Positions 22,763 through 33,479 are shown, counted from the first letter of the stretch. The stretch is 64,000 nt of DNA from Diphasiastrum complanatum (GCA_029204225.1 MU832051.1:1-64000), one strand, 5' to 3'. Made by a program: numbers and translations. Notes: generated from the letters alone by a model not told the origin.

Positions 22763-23145
22763 CTGTGTTTATCCACGCAGAGTATCCACGCGAGACCCGA
22801 CACTTAGTCGATTTTTCGAAATTTTGTTTGCGTGAAACATCCATGCATGGATTATCCACGCCAAAAAATTTTGAACATGCCTCCGGCCAGTCCACCGGTG
22901 TTTTTTTGACACGGTGCCAAAAAATTTATGCACGTGGATTATCCACGTGTGGATAATCCACGCAAAATTGAATTTTAAAAATTTCGGCAACTGTTTGGGA
23001 GGGAAGGTTGGCGGCGCCGGAAAGCAGTTTTGGCATGGATAATCCACTCGTGGATTATCCACGCAAATTTTAGTTTGTTCACCGGACCAAACCAGAAGTT
23101 AAAGATATCCACGCGTGGATATCTTCTGCGTTGATTATCCACGCA
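22763..23145. repeat. Cluster of palindromic TATCCACGC / GCGTGGATA motifs
   Basis: The 8-mer ATCCACGC or its complement, or a one-base variant, occurs about a dozen times in 380 bp. Several copies are paired head to head into palindromes: CGTGGATTATCCACG (22,933-22,947), TGTGGATAATCCACGC (22,948-22,963), CGTGGATTATCCACGC (23,049-23,064) and the perfect 20-mer GATATCCACGCGTGGATATC (23,104-23,123). The cluster lies directly upstream of a copia RT fragment. Dense inverted motifs like this are typical of the subterminal regions of some DNA transposons (hAT, CACTA), but no transposase is near. Confidence 0.85.
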
Positions 23146-23365
23146 TTTTTTTTTTGTTTTTTTGTTTTTTGCATGTTGATAATGACATAAAATTAGCTAA
23201 ATAAATATATTTCTATTGTGAATTATATTATGATTAGGCTATATTTTTTTTTTCTAAAGTGAATTATATTATGATGAGGTTTTTTTTTTTTTTGCATGTT
23301 CATAATGAAATGGAATTAGTTGAATAAATATTTTTCTAAAGTGAATTATATCATGGTGTTCCTAG
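23146..23365. repeat. Poly(T) stretches with a degenerate duplication of about 70 bp
   Basis: Two units starting TTTTTTGCATGTT(G/C)ATAATGA (GCATGTT at 23,171 and 23,294) continue through AATTAG and AATAAATAT to GTGAATTATATxATG. A third GTGAATTATATTATGATGAGG piece lies between them. They adjoin the palindromic cluster. Confidence 0.65.
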
Positions 23366-23785
23366 ATGATTGGGATTTTTTATGAGGGCGGCCATCTACT
23401 TTTATAAGACAGTTGACTCGAGCTACCAAGAGGCTTTGATAGCCAGGGGTTTAGGGTCTACCCTAATGGCACTCTACCTAATCTCGTATTCGAGATCATT
23501 TGATATGGATTGAGAGCTCATTTTGTACATACTTCGAGAGATTATCAAGAGATGGTGATTTTGGCAAGTTTGCTCTTTAATGAGGAATTGATGAATGATG
23601 AATGCGACATTTTTTGTGTCTAATGAATAGATCTGAATCTGAACAAAGTATTATACTTTTCACGTGTGTGACATGATGTGAAGATCAATTATTTCTAGTT
23701 TTATTGTGGTGTTCAAAAGCTCTTGCCAATTAGATGCAAAATAAGTTGAATTGTGTGCATTGTTTGAGATACTTGTAAAATTATT

Positions 23786-23950
23786 GATCCTCCATCAAAG
23801 ATACAAAATGTTACTGTTTGCAAATGGGTCTTTAAGATCAAGCTTATTCAAGATGGTAGTGTGAACAATTATAAAACAAGACTAGTTGCCAAGGGATATG
23901 CTCCATTCAAGGGGATTGACTATGATGAAACACTTGATTTTGTCATAGTT
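23786..23950 (+). pseudogene. Ty1/copia RT N-terminal fragment
   Basis: One open stretch gives VTVCKWVFKIKLIQDGSV, NYKTRLVAKGYAPFKGIDY and DETLDFVI, again the start of copia RT. It is short and breaks off before the catalytic region. It comes from a different copia family than 22.3 kb. Confidence 0.85.
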
Positions 23951-24045
23951 TGTGGTGGTGATTTCGAATTTCTCCATAATTTTTTTTTGTTTTTCTTAAA
24001 AAATTCTTGGTTTTAAAAAAAAAATGTAGAGCTAAAACTTCTTTC

Positions 24046-24147
24046 GATTTTGTATAGAGTAAACATCGGTGGATTTTGTATAGGGTAAACTTCTTCCGAT
24101 TTTGTATAGGGTAAACATCAGTCAAATTTGTATAGGGTAAACATCTA
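24046..24147. repeat. 26-bp tandem repeat, four units
   Basis: The unit GATTTTGTATAGGGTAAACA plus six bases starts at 24,046, 24,072, 24,098 and 24,125. Unit 1 has GAGT for GGGT and unit 4 starts AATTTG. It lies between two copia fragments. Confidence 0.9.
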
Positions 24148-24236
24148 AAAAAAAATTCATACTTGAAACAATTGGATGAAGGTCCATTTGCCACGATCAG
24201 GAAAATTCGCAAAGACTGCAAAGATCTCGCCACGAC

Positions 24237-24944
24237 GGATGGCTAGAATAGAAGATGGCAGGTATACCCTACCAAAACCTAATCGGTAGTCTGATGTACC
24301 TTACAATTTGTACCAGACCCAATCCAGCTTTCTCTATTCATGCCTTAAGCCAATTCTCTTCCCATCTTGGCATGGCACATTGGCAAATGGCAAAACGAAT
24401 CCTACAATATCTGAAGAGTACCCAAAATATGGGATTGACCTACAGAGCTCAAAAAGAAAGAAAAGGATTCGAGCTGCACCACTACAGTGATGCAAGCTGG
24501 GCGAGTTGCAAAGATAGTCCATAACTAGAAAATGTACAATAGCATGCGGAGCTGCAATCAGCTAGATATTCAAAAAGCAAACCTTGGTAGCTCAATCTTC
24601 TTGCGAAGCTGAATACGTTGTAGTTTCATAGGTGGCGAACGAGGTAGTGTGGCTGTAGATGATGTTGGAAGCAATCGAGATACCACAAAGAGCACCATGC
24701 ACGATGATGATGGACTCTCAGAGTGCCATTTATTTGTCCCAGGATCCTATCTTCCATTCAAAGACAAAACACATACCTCTGAAGTACCATCACATTCGAG
24801 ATTTGATCTCGAAAGGAGAGCTCTAGTTCCAGTACATAGAATCTGAAGACATGATTGCAGATCTGCACACGAAGCTACTCGACAATCCACTCTTCGCAAA
24901 GCAAAGAAAGGCACTTGGATTAAACATGCAAAGCTGCAAGGTTC
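24237..24944 (+). pseudogene. Ty1/copia RT end and RNase H
   Basis: The frame from 24,255 gives PYQNLIGSLMYLTICTRPN, then FSIHALSQFSSHLGMAHWQM and HYSDASWASCKDSP, the hallmark copia RT-RNase H junction (the SDAD/SDAS motif holds a catalytic Asp). After a stop the reading continues in other frames as far as EDMIADLHTKLLDNP, matching the ADxxTKxL motif that ends copia RNase H. A purine-rich tract (CAAGAGGGAG, 24,944-24,953) follows at once, as expected of the polypurine tract. Confidence 0.85.
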
Positions 24945-24953
24945 AAGAGGGAG

Positions 24954-25628
24954 TGTCAGAAATGGTGAACTTTTGCAACTTTGCCGCGATGCGAAAACAA
25001 AGCAAGGGTCAAATGGCGAACAATTCGCGAAAGTCAATGAACCTCGAAAACTCTAAGACATGAAGCGAAGCGAAACTCGAAGGTCAAATGATTCGCGAAA
25101 GTCAAACATGCCTCTAGGACCAGAAAGACAAAGACACGACACAAAATGGAAGAAACGAAAGAATATTTTTCACGCTGTCAGCTGGCAGCTCAACGGACAT
25201 GGAGTCCTAAAGTTCATGCCCAGCTGAAATGGCTTGCAATAACGGAGAGTAATTGATTAGTTGATTAGCATTAACTACTCTTGTAATTATTTGTTTAGCT
25301 ATCTTATAAACTCCACACAGTGGAGATATAAACTATTTTTCTTGGATCAAAATAAACACAGAGAATGTGCGTGAGTAGAGCAGAAAAAAAAAAGCATAGA
25401 AACAAAACAACTATGCAAGAAAGTCTGCCAACGTGCAGAACACAACAAAAGAGCAGAGCATCAGGCCGCCAACAAGCGAGACACTGACCATCTCACTCTA
25501 AAAATTAAACTGATAATTTGATTGCTCTATTTCGTGCATCTCCTTGTCTTATGTTGTCTTGATTACTAGAATAAAATCTGTTCTGTGATCTGTAGTCGCG
25601 TGTCTAGGTTCCTATGATCTTCCGCACA
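24954..25628 (+). mobile_element. Copia 3' LTR (end tentative)
   Basis: It begins TGTCAGAAATGG directly after the polypurine tract of the copia RNase H. TATAAACTCC near 25,304 could be its TATA region. A CCGCACA ending at 25,628 would be a fitting LTR end, but the other LTR is absent, so the end is not proven. The AAGCGAGACACT phrase at 25,478 is shared with about 0.95 kb. Confidence 0.55.
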
Positions 25629-25858
25629 AAAGAAGCTTCAAAGAAACATATTCGTTCACGACAACGAAATAAAACCCCTGTTCGCGACAATGCATTAATT
25701 TCTTGCTACTTTTTCTATTCTTTGTGAAAGTAACCATTCTTTGATTACTAGCATGCTAGATTGTGCTTTGGTCATAAATTCTAGAACAAGATCTTGATAC
25801 TCAATCTAGAATCAGTTTATGTGCTAAACACAAAGCTTACCAAAGATCATTCACACTC

Positions 25859-26735
25859 TTGGGTTGGTTCCCCACATGTGTGAACTTGCTGGATTTTCAT
25901 CAGGTAACACACGGTTGTGTGTTAGGTCATATCATTTATGGCATTGCAGTTGACACAAAAAAGGTCCTAATCATTCAAATCTACCAGAGCCACGTACCAT
26001 CTGTGAAGTGTACTCTTTCCTTGGCCACACAAACTACTATCAGTGTTTTATTTTCAACTTTGCTAATAAAGCACGATTAATCTACAAAGTAGTTGTTGTT
26101 CCCAAATGAACAACATGTAGCATTCAATCAACTCAAAGAAGCCCTTACCAATGCACCTATCTTCTGGGCTTTTGATTACTCCAAAGAATTCCATGTGCAT
26201 ACTAATGCATCCAAGTATGCCATTGGAGCAGTGCTCACCCAACCGAGAAAATTCAAAAAAGATTACCAAATCTGATTTCTCAGTAGACAATTGATATCTT
26301 CTCAAGTCAATTATACCAATACTGAGCATGAAGCTTTGGCAATGGTATATGCGGTTCAGAAATTTCACCATTATCTACTGGGAAAAGTTTTTGCCTTCTT
26401 CACTGATCATCAAGCATTCCTATATCTCATCAACAAGACTTGCACGACGGGTCGTATTACTAGATGGATCTTATTACTGTGAGAATTTGAGTTTAAAATC
26501 ATGGTTCGAAAGGGAGTTCAACATTTTTTAGCAGACCATCTATCTCGAATCCCTAACCTACCCACTCTAGATCAGGACGTCATTGATGATTTACTCGATG
26601 CCATTTTATTTCAAGTTGATTCTACACCCATGTGGGCCAAGGAAATCACTAAATATCTAACTTCAGGACAAATGGATCCTTCCTTATCTAAACTCGAACA
26701 ACGTGTGTTGGTCCTCAAAACCACCACCTGCTAAT
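25859..26735 (+). pseudogene. Ty3/gypsy RT end and RNase H
   Basis: Successive frames give VLGHIIYGIAVDTKKVLIIQ (RT thumb region, usually YLGHIVS-GI), NEQHVAFNQLKEALTNAPIF and FHVHTNASKYAIGAVLTQ (RNase H; Asp of the usual TDAS is Asn here). Then come NYTNTEHEALAMVYAVQKF, YLLGKVFAFFTDHQAFLYL and GRITRWILLL, and finally FLADHLSRIPN. This order is diagnostic of gypsy. One stop at 26,272 and another at 26,480 break it. The catalytic RT YxDD block upstream is missing, and no integrase is recognised downstream. Confidence 0.9.
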
Positions 26736-27740
26736 CAAGGCTCGTCATTCCAAGGCCAACCCCAAGGGCATGAAACACAATCACCAACTAATCCATAGGG
26801 CTCTGGTGGTACTGACTCCCAACATCATCTTTTCCATTCCTTCGCTTCTAACCCCATCGACACCACTAACCTTCCATTCATCTAACGCCAATTTTCTCTC
26901 GACTCCCAAAGAATTGCTACAGCTAACCCTTCACCTCTCCTATCCCCTAAACCTAATCCACAAACTGAGCATGCCATTGTAGCTGAAGCACCAACCATCC
27001 AGCATAGAATCATGCCCACTGAACCAAGCAAGGAGCTACTTACGTCTCAAGAGTTTGCTAAGAAATATCCAACAAAGGATCGCGGCAGTTACATACTATC
27101 AAATCTGGACCAGTGCAAAATCCATAAGGAAGCAGTGTAGCTCCTAGATCCACAACCTCTCTAGCGCCATCAGCTCTTTCTCCAGAGCAAGACCTCTATG
27201 GCACGGTGTCTCAAAGCACCCTCCTACATGTGCACCAATCCATATTATTATCTGGTAGCGAGGGGAGAACCATTTCATGTCACAAAGATCAACAACAAGA
27301 TCTTTTGGCCCAAGCTCATAGGAGTGGATACCGGCAACTTAGCCGAAGACATGGTCACCAATTGCCGTGTATTTTACCAAAAGCACCATAGCCACCCTGA
27401 TCGCGATGTCGGATATTTTGTGGACAATTGTGGCCTGGTGACATTTTTGGCAGAACTCAAGGGTTTTTGGGATTGAGGGCTACTACCAATATCCCTTGCT
27501 ATCAATATACCACTGCGGACGCAAGATGACCACATCAATGTAGCAAGGCTTTATTATGCGTAGCCCTCACTTTGGCACTGCATGTTGATATGTCGGAGCT
27601 CTAGAAAGCCCATAACTTCCTACAGGGTATGCTTCATTACTACAAACCCATGCCCTTCCTTAACAAATTATGATGTGATGGAGGGCATCGGCACAAAGTT
27701 TTACCAATCCCAACAGCAACAATATCGCCTCCAAGAAGTG
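26736..27740 (+). pseudogene. Unrecognised reading frame downstream of gypsy RNase H
   Basis: The first part reads as a Gln/Pro/Ser-rich stretch over two frames (26,740-27,000). Then PTEPSKELLTSQEFAKKYPT and a well-kept 92-codon frame (27,198-27,476) follow, with NPYYYLVARGEPFHVTKINN, FWPKLIGVDTGNLAEDMV and HHSHPDRDVGYFVDNCGLV. A further protein-like stretch runs to about 27,740. The place is where integrase would be expected, but no HHCC or DDE pattern is seen. I do not recognise the family. The internal stop at 27,139 suggests a dead copy. Confidence 0.4.
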
Positions 27741-27792
27741 CAATAGATCCAGGAAGAAAATGCTTCGATTGGTGTGGGGCCACCAATCCAAT

Positions 27793-28260
27793 GAGAGAGA
27801 TAATGTTAGCAACTATGCTAACATAAAAAATAAATAAAAAGAGAAGTAAAACTTCGTGGCATAAGTTTTGTAAGGCCACGTATGAGTAATTGTCAATAAT
27901 CTTTCACCATGGCATGTGTTTTGTAAGACCATGAGTAGAAGCTTAAAATAATAAAATAAGTTAAACTTGGGATTAGAACTTAGACATATTTAGAAAATAA
28001 GTTTAGAAATATTTTGTCTTAAGTTATCTTAAGTTTCAAGTTAGAAACTTTTTAAGTTCTAAGTCCTAAGTTAGAAGTTCTAGAATGGCTAGTTTTAAAC
28101 TAATCCCATAAGTTAGTGGATACTTACGGAAGACCCTCCTTGCTATAAAAAGGAGAGGTATTTGCCATGTATACAACACTTTTGAGATTGAGCCCTGTCT
28201 GAAGAATTGAGTCTTTGATCTGTTTTCCTGATTGTCATTGACATAAGTTTCTAACGTGCT
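27793..28260 (+). mobile_element. LTR-like sequence with TATA box
   Basis: It follows a purine run (GAGAGAGATAA) and starts TGTTAGCAACTATGCTAACA, itself an inverted repeat of 7-8 bp. A TATA box CTATAAAAAGG is at 28,143-28,153. The AGTT(C/A)TAAG phrase is repeated several times at 28,015-28,080. It could be the 3' LTR of the gypsy remnant upstream; the end is not defined. Confidence 0.45.
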
Positions 28261-28411
28261 CTAAAACCATTCATGTTGTTTAACCATTATTTTGGACTTT
28301 AGTTGTTGAGGACTTCTGTTTAGAAATGAATAGTTCGCGAACACGATTAACTAATCGTTTGTACAGTTGCGAATACATCGAACATTTTTCAACTCTTTGT
28401 TGACACCTTAA

Positions 28412-29250
28412 TCAACCAGAGTGTAGTACTGCTATACTACTATGATAACATCTCATCTGTAGAACACGTTTCATTCGATTTGATAGCGTGTCTTTTGTTA
28501 TTATATTCACGCTGGAACCAGAGTCAATTGGCACTTTTTCGATTAGGCATCCCGCAATGGTAATATCAATTTCAGGTGCACCGAGATCACCTAAATCAAT
28601 AGACAGAACACCAACATCTGGCAACGAAATTTTTTTTTTCTTTTTCGGTGCAGAAAGACCTTTCAGTTGCTTTTTGTAATAAGTGTTATCATCCATTAGC
28701 TGCTCAAACGTCATGTTCGGACGAAGTGATCCAATTTCGGTTACAATGTCATAGTCTTTCGTCTTCGTTTTTGAGATTGGCTTATCAATAACAGCACTAG
28801 ACAATTTTGTCTTCGTGATTTCGTCATCCTCTTCCTCAAAAGTGACCACCTTCTCTGCAGCAGCTGACTGAAGTTCAGCGTTGATAATTCCTTTCTCCTC
28901 TGATGAGATATCTTTTGCAAATAACTTCCCAACACGTCATAGTCGGGTCATCTTTAAGATCTTCCTTAGTCGTAGATTTATTCGTCGTCTTGCTAGAAGA
29001 TTTCTTCTTCGAGGATTTTCTGGTCAGGTTTCGAGGAGCTTTTGCTTCTCATTGTGACTTTGAATAATTTCTCCACGTCACTTTGCCAGGACTGATCTTC
29101 TATCTTCTCCAATTTTTATTCAATAACGTCAATTCTCTGCACAACAACATCAGTCGAAGCATTCGCTTTCGAGTCTGCAGCAGCTGGTGTTGCTACATAC
29201 TGATATTTGGGTCGCGGCTTCTGCGGCTAAGGGCAGTCAGGATACTTGTG
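28412..29250 (-). pseudogene. Ty3/gypsy-type Gag end and aspartic protease
   Basis: On the minus strand the segment starts inside a CCHC knuckle (HKYPDCP, the C-terminal half) and continues PQKPRPKYQYVATPAAADSK. It then passes several stops and reaches a retropepsin-like region: SLPDVGVLSIDLGDLGAPE and IAGCLIEKVPIDSGSSVNII near 28,610-28,500, with DSG as the catalytic motif. The RT that should follow is absent. The knuckle is cut exactly at the left edge of the large palindrome (29,251). Confidence 0.65.
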
Positions 29251-29756
29251 ATTAGGAACATCAACTATGACTGTCAAACCTTCAGATCTTCCTCGAGATC
29301 ATTAGAGGAGTTCTCAATATAAAAAGGTCCCTTTGTAAAGATACTTTTATTTTTTTTTTTAGTTTTGACCGTGACCAGGCCCAATCAAAATGCACAAATT
29401 TGAAATCTACATAACGTAGTTCAAATTAACTAAAAGAATAAAAATGCAATAGAGAAAATTTGTGTCCGGGCAGCATGGACGTATCCCATTGGTTTCTTCT
29501 TCCTGCCCGACACGTGCTAATCTGTCCGATGTCAATACCTCAAGTTAAATTTACTTGACTATGCTGGTTAGTATAGTGAAATTCTCTAACTATACTAGTT
29601 ACAGTTATAGAAATATAGTATGTACAGTTACATAAATATGGTATACGCAGTAACTGTGACTATGTTGGCATTCACATTAGATTAAATGTGATATGAAAAA
29701 TTGAAATCAGGTACCATATCAGAGAGATTTTTGGTGCCCAAGCTTTGAAAATAGCA

Positions 29757-31000
29757 ATGGCAAGGAGACGCAGATCTACAATCGAGTCTGTGATTCTTTA
29801 CAATGAGAAAGATGAAGCTGATAACTGGAAGCCAACAAAATATATGAAGAACTCATGGGTATTGCTGCATCCATCATCAAAAGACAATTCTCGATAAATG
29901 AAAAGAGCAAAAATGACTTACAAAACTTATTGGAACGCAAACAATTTGGAGTTTACGACTACCCCGGGAGATCAGTCTATATCAGAAGTCTTAGTACAAC
30001 ATGTATATATGCATTCAGAAATCAAAGTACATGATATCAATCCTCATGATCATCAAAAATGTAATTGTAAGTATATGAAAACATATGCACTCTACAACAA
30101 TCATAGGTGATTTTCTTTATTGATGCTCATCAGATTATGATTTAAATGCTTCAACATTGTTTTATTCTTTCAGATTTATATCCATCATGCATAAGTGAAT
30201 GGGAGCCCGCACAATCACTTGTAGGAATATTAGACGTGATTCACTCTGATGTTGAAAAGCTGCAATACAGATGAAGAAGTCCAAAGGAGCTTGCAGATTG
30301 TGGTATCTATTTTTATGAATCTTTATATACGCCACAAACAGATGGAAGTTTTGGCAAGCTCGAAGCAATTCCATTGCCTAGTTTTCAAGGTGATGAGTGG
30401 CCTACTCCTGACATCATTGTTTCTAAATCCTTGAGATGCAAGCTACTCATTGATATTAGAAATGCTATGAAGATAAGCACAGGCTCGAAAATTGTTCAAC
30501 TAAGTTGTTTTATTTCATTACATATATTTGTTGATTTTTTCTCGAGTGCTAGTGTTCGTAGGACACCAACTTTATTTGTTTGCAAGGATTTATCAAATGA
30601 GACTTTGTTAGATCTCGTGGATCAAGGCTGGGATAGTAAAACAAATAATGACATAGAATGCAGGATTAAAAAGTCCTCAATGATCTTTCATTATGATATC
30701 GGAAAGCAAATGCTCAGTCTCACATTTAGCTACCAGAGATACAAGAAAATTGAAGGTACATGGCTACCACTGGATCAAGACTTTGAACTAAATGGTCACA
30801 CAAACCGAATGGAGATAAGCATTATCTACAATGAGGAATATTTGACTATGGTTGAGGTGGAAGAGCATTGGAAGCTTGATTTTATCAGCACAGAGCTCAT
30901 GCTATTACAAACCAATCTACCAACATATTTCAGATTTATCATCAACGGAAGACTCTTAAGTACTATATGTTTATTGCCATTTCAAAATAGAACAAAATAA
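29757..31000 (+). pseudogene. Unrecognised intron-bearing gene-like sequence G1 (left arm)
   Basis: In one frame an ATG at 29,757 opens a 46-codon stretch (MARRRRSTIESVILYNEKDE) that ends TAA at 29,895. An ATG at once follows (29,898) in the same frame and runs to an intron-like break: donor GTAAGT at 30,067, acceptor TTCTTTCAG at 30,173 (107 bp). After splicing, the frame continues through LVGILDVIHSDVEKLQYR, one TGA at 30,272, then IYFYESLYTPQTDGSFG and a 208-residue stretch with TPTLFVCKDLSNETLLDLVD and YLTMVEVEEHWKLDF to a stop at about 31,000. Both stops are shared by the other arm. I cannot name the family. The composition looks like a soluble protein; unmodelled introns could explain the stops. 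Confidence 0.45.
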
Positions 31001-31324
31001 TAGAAAATGTCATCATTTACAATTGCACATTCACAAATATTTGCCATGTCACAAATGCGAAAAAGACAGGAGCTGATAACGTGCTGCAAAGATCTACCTA
31101 CAACAATCACCATTGTGGGAGAACAATAGTTTCAAATAAACTTTAGTAAAAATCTGTGTCTACACTCTTTCATTCAATAAATGAAAGCCCAAGCTGGGCG
31201 TCAATATATGTATTTTGTGCTCCCAAATTCATAAATTGGAGTAGCATTTAATATATCAGTGTATATTTTTCTATGAATTCTATACATGTATTTTTGTTCT
31301 ATGCTATTTGTATTTGTTCTGATC

Positions 31325-31838
31325 TTAATTTAGTATAACTACATCATCCTTTGCACCATCATCAATAACAGGAGGCTGAAGCCTTGCCCTAGCCAGTATA
31401 CTCAAGATAATTTCTTGTCTAAATTTGTACACTTGGCTTGATGTGTACTCATGAAGTGTAAACTGCAAAATAGAACATTCATGTATTAGTAATGGCCAAA
31501 AACTTCAACAAAATAGAAAACTGATCATGATTCCAAAATAAGAATAAACAAAATTTATTAACTTAGAAATATCAACATGTTGCTGAAGTTGAACCACTCA
31601 AAAAATAACTTTGCATTGTATAATGTGCATCACCCACAGCTGAATGAATCATTTTGTTGGATGACTGCAAAATAATTCAGCACACAAGAAATCAATTATG
31701 AAACAGAATGAATTAGAATGAACGACAAATAGTTCTTGTGCACGCGCATTGTTGTCCGTTTGCTTGCAATGATACATACTTGCGCACAAGTGCGATATTT
31801 GGTATCTGCCTGTCGTACATATCCCTCTTGTGCACCAT
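31325..31838 (-). pseudogene. Exon-like pieces of unrecognised gene G2 (left arm)
   Basis: This is the mirror copy of 32,642-33,155 and is described there. On this arm it lies convergent with G1, with about 325 bp between the two 3' ends. One substitution changes the first piece (Lys codon region near 31,808). Confidence 0.35.
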
Positions 31839-32641
31839 CTTGATAGTAAGTTTTGTTTCAGTTCTCCCTCGTGCACAAGTGCGATATTCACGTTACTGCC
31901 ATGGCCTCTTCCTCAGGATCCTCACGAGATTCAGGCTTGAGTTCATTTCTTAGTGAATTTGGGATTACTAAAAACCTAGACTACTTCCACAGCCTATTCA
32001 GGCCATATATACATGTTTTTAGGACTGCACAACCAAATTCTGACGTATTTTATGAACATTATGTTAGATTCAGAGATATACTTAGTAAGCTTGTTTTCTC
32101 CATAGGTCCACTCTAGTACATGCATTATACTATTCTTGTTCATTTCTTCCCAGCTTTCAGACATAGACTAGATAGAATGTTCACCAAATTGTTTGATCTT
32201 TTCAAAAACAGTTCAGCGTGTCCCTATTGCAACAAGAAATGTCGATTGGTTGAATGTCAGAGTGGTTTCATACTTTTCATGTTAGTTCAGATCCCAGATG
32301 ATGAGGAAGTTTCTGTTGCTGACCCTCCTTTTGCATCATCCTCTGTTCAGTCAGCTATTCAGGATATCAGTCACTTTCTTATCGACACTTTTAATAAGGA
32401 AAGCGTCTGAACAATGTTCAGAAGAAGAGTAAATGATGCGACTACTAACTATGTTCAGGATACTGCAGCATTAGCCCAACAGGACAGATCAAAGTTCGCA
32501 CCAAGAAGACATAATCCTCCTGAATTTGTTGGACCAGCGAAGTCTCAAACCATGACTGCTATAACTGTGGAGAGCCGGAACATTTTTCACCTAATTGTCC
32601 TCAACCCCTAAAGCCGATTAGTTATGTACCGTTATGCTCAT
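31839..32641 (+). pseudogene. Palindrome spacer: retroelement Gag with CCHC knuckle
   Basis: The 803-bp spacer encodes a Gag-like polyprotein piece on the plus strand. ATG at 31,901 opens MASSSGSSRDSGLSSFLSEF and NLDYFHSLFRPYIHVF, stopped at 32,114. The reading resumes at 32,120 (FPAFRHRLDRMFTKLFDLF, PDDEEVSVADPPF) and, after a frame change near 32,540, gives the knuckle CYNCGEPEHFSPNC followed by PQPLKPISYVPLCSYG. The knuckle tail resembles that left of the palindrome (PDCPxPQKPRP), so both probably come from related gypsy-type elements. The frame runs into the right arm at 32,642. Confidence 0.65.
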
Positions 32642-33155
32642 ATGGTGCACAAGAGGGATATGTACGACAAGCAGATACCAAATATCGCACTTGTGCGCAA
32701 GTATGTATCATTGCAAGCAAACGGACAACAATGCGCGTGCACAAGAACTATTTGTCGTTCATTCTAATTCATTCTGTTTCATAATTGATTTCTTGTGTGC
32801 TGAATTATTTTGCAGTCATCCAACAAAATGATTCATTCAGCTGTGGGTGATGCACATTATACAATGCAAAGTTATTTTTTGAGTGGTTCAACTTCAGCAA
32901 CATGTTGATATTTCTAAGTTAATAAATTTTGTTTATTCTTATTTTGGAATCATGATCAGTTTTCTATTTTGTTGAAGTTTTTGGCCATTACTAATACATG
33001 AATGTTCTATTTTGCAGTTTACACTTCATGAGTACACATCAAGCCAAGTGTACAAATTTAGACAAGAAATTATCTTGAGTATACTGGCTAGGGCAAGGCT
33101 TCAGCCTCCTGTTATTGATGATGGTGCAAAGGATGATGTAGTTATACTAAATTAA
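32642..33155 (+). pseudogene. Exon-like pieces of unrecognised gene G2 (right arm)
   Basis: Three protein-like pieces lie in order. The first starts exactly at the inner arm edge: MVHKRDMYDKQIPNIALVRK, then YVSLQANGQQ, to about 32,764. The second follows an acceptor-like TTATTTTGCAG ending at 32,815: SSNKMIHSAVGDAHYTMQSY, then FLSGSTSAT. The third follows an acceptor-like CTATTTTGCAG at 33,017: FTLHEYTSSQVYKFRQEI, then ILARARLQPPVIDDG, ending in TAA at 33,153. Donor sites that join all three in phase were not found, so the model is incomplete. I do not recognise the family; truncation at the arm edge suggests that upstream exons were lost. Confidence 0.4.
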
Positions 33156-33479
33156 GATCAGAACAAATACAAATAGCATAGAACAAAAATACATGTATAG
33201 AATTCATAGAAAAATATACACTGATATATTAAATGCTACTCCAATTTATGAATTTGGGAGCACAAAATACATATATTGACGCCCAGCTTGGGCTTTCATT
33301 TATTGAATGAAAGAGTGTATACACAGATTTTTACTAAAGTTTATTTGAAACTATTGTTCTCCCACAATGGTGATTGTTGTAGGTAGATCTTTGCAGCACG
33401 TTATCAGCTCCTGTCTTTTTCGCATTTGTGACATGGCAAATATTTGTGAATGTGCAATTGTAAATGATGACATTTTCTA

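Larger units (their letters stand above)
29251..31838. repeat. Left arm of a 6-kb palindrome (2588 bp)
   Basis: The arm is the reverse complement of 32,642-35,229: every paired position sums to 64,480 at the outer edge, in the middle and at the inner edge, so there is no net length difference. By eye I found about ten substitutions (for example in the T-run near 29,350-29,360, at 29,468, 29,908 and 30,070, and one in TGCCTGTCG near 31,808). The outer ~60 bp are the end of a DUF7869-like gene fragment. No target-site duplication flanks the palindrome. Confidence 0.97.

Noticed and set aside
22769..23062. Minus-strand frame with repeated AWIIH phrases
   Set aside because: It only translates the palindromic TATCCACGC cluster.
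31649..31891. 80-codon minus-strand frame and its mirror at 32,634-32,831
   Set aside because: They are shadow frames. Another frame of the same strand reads better and has acceptor-like sites (G2 pieces).
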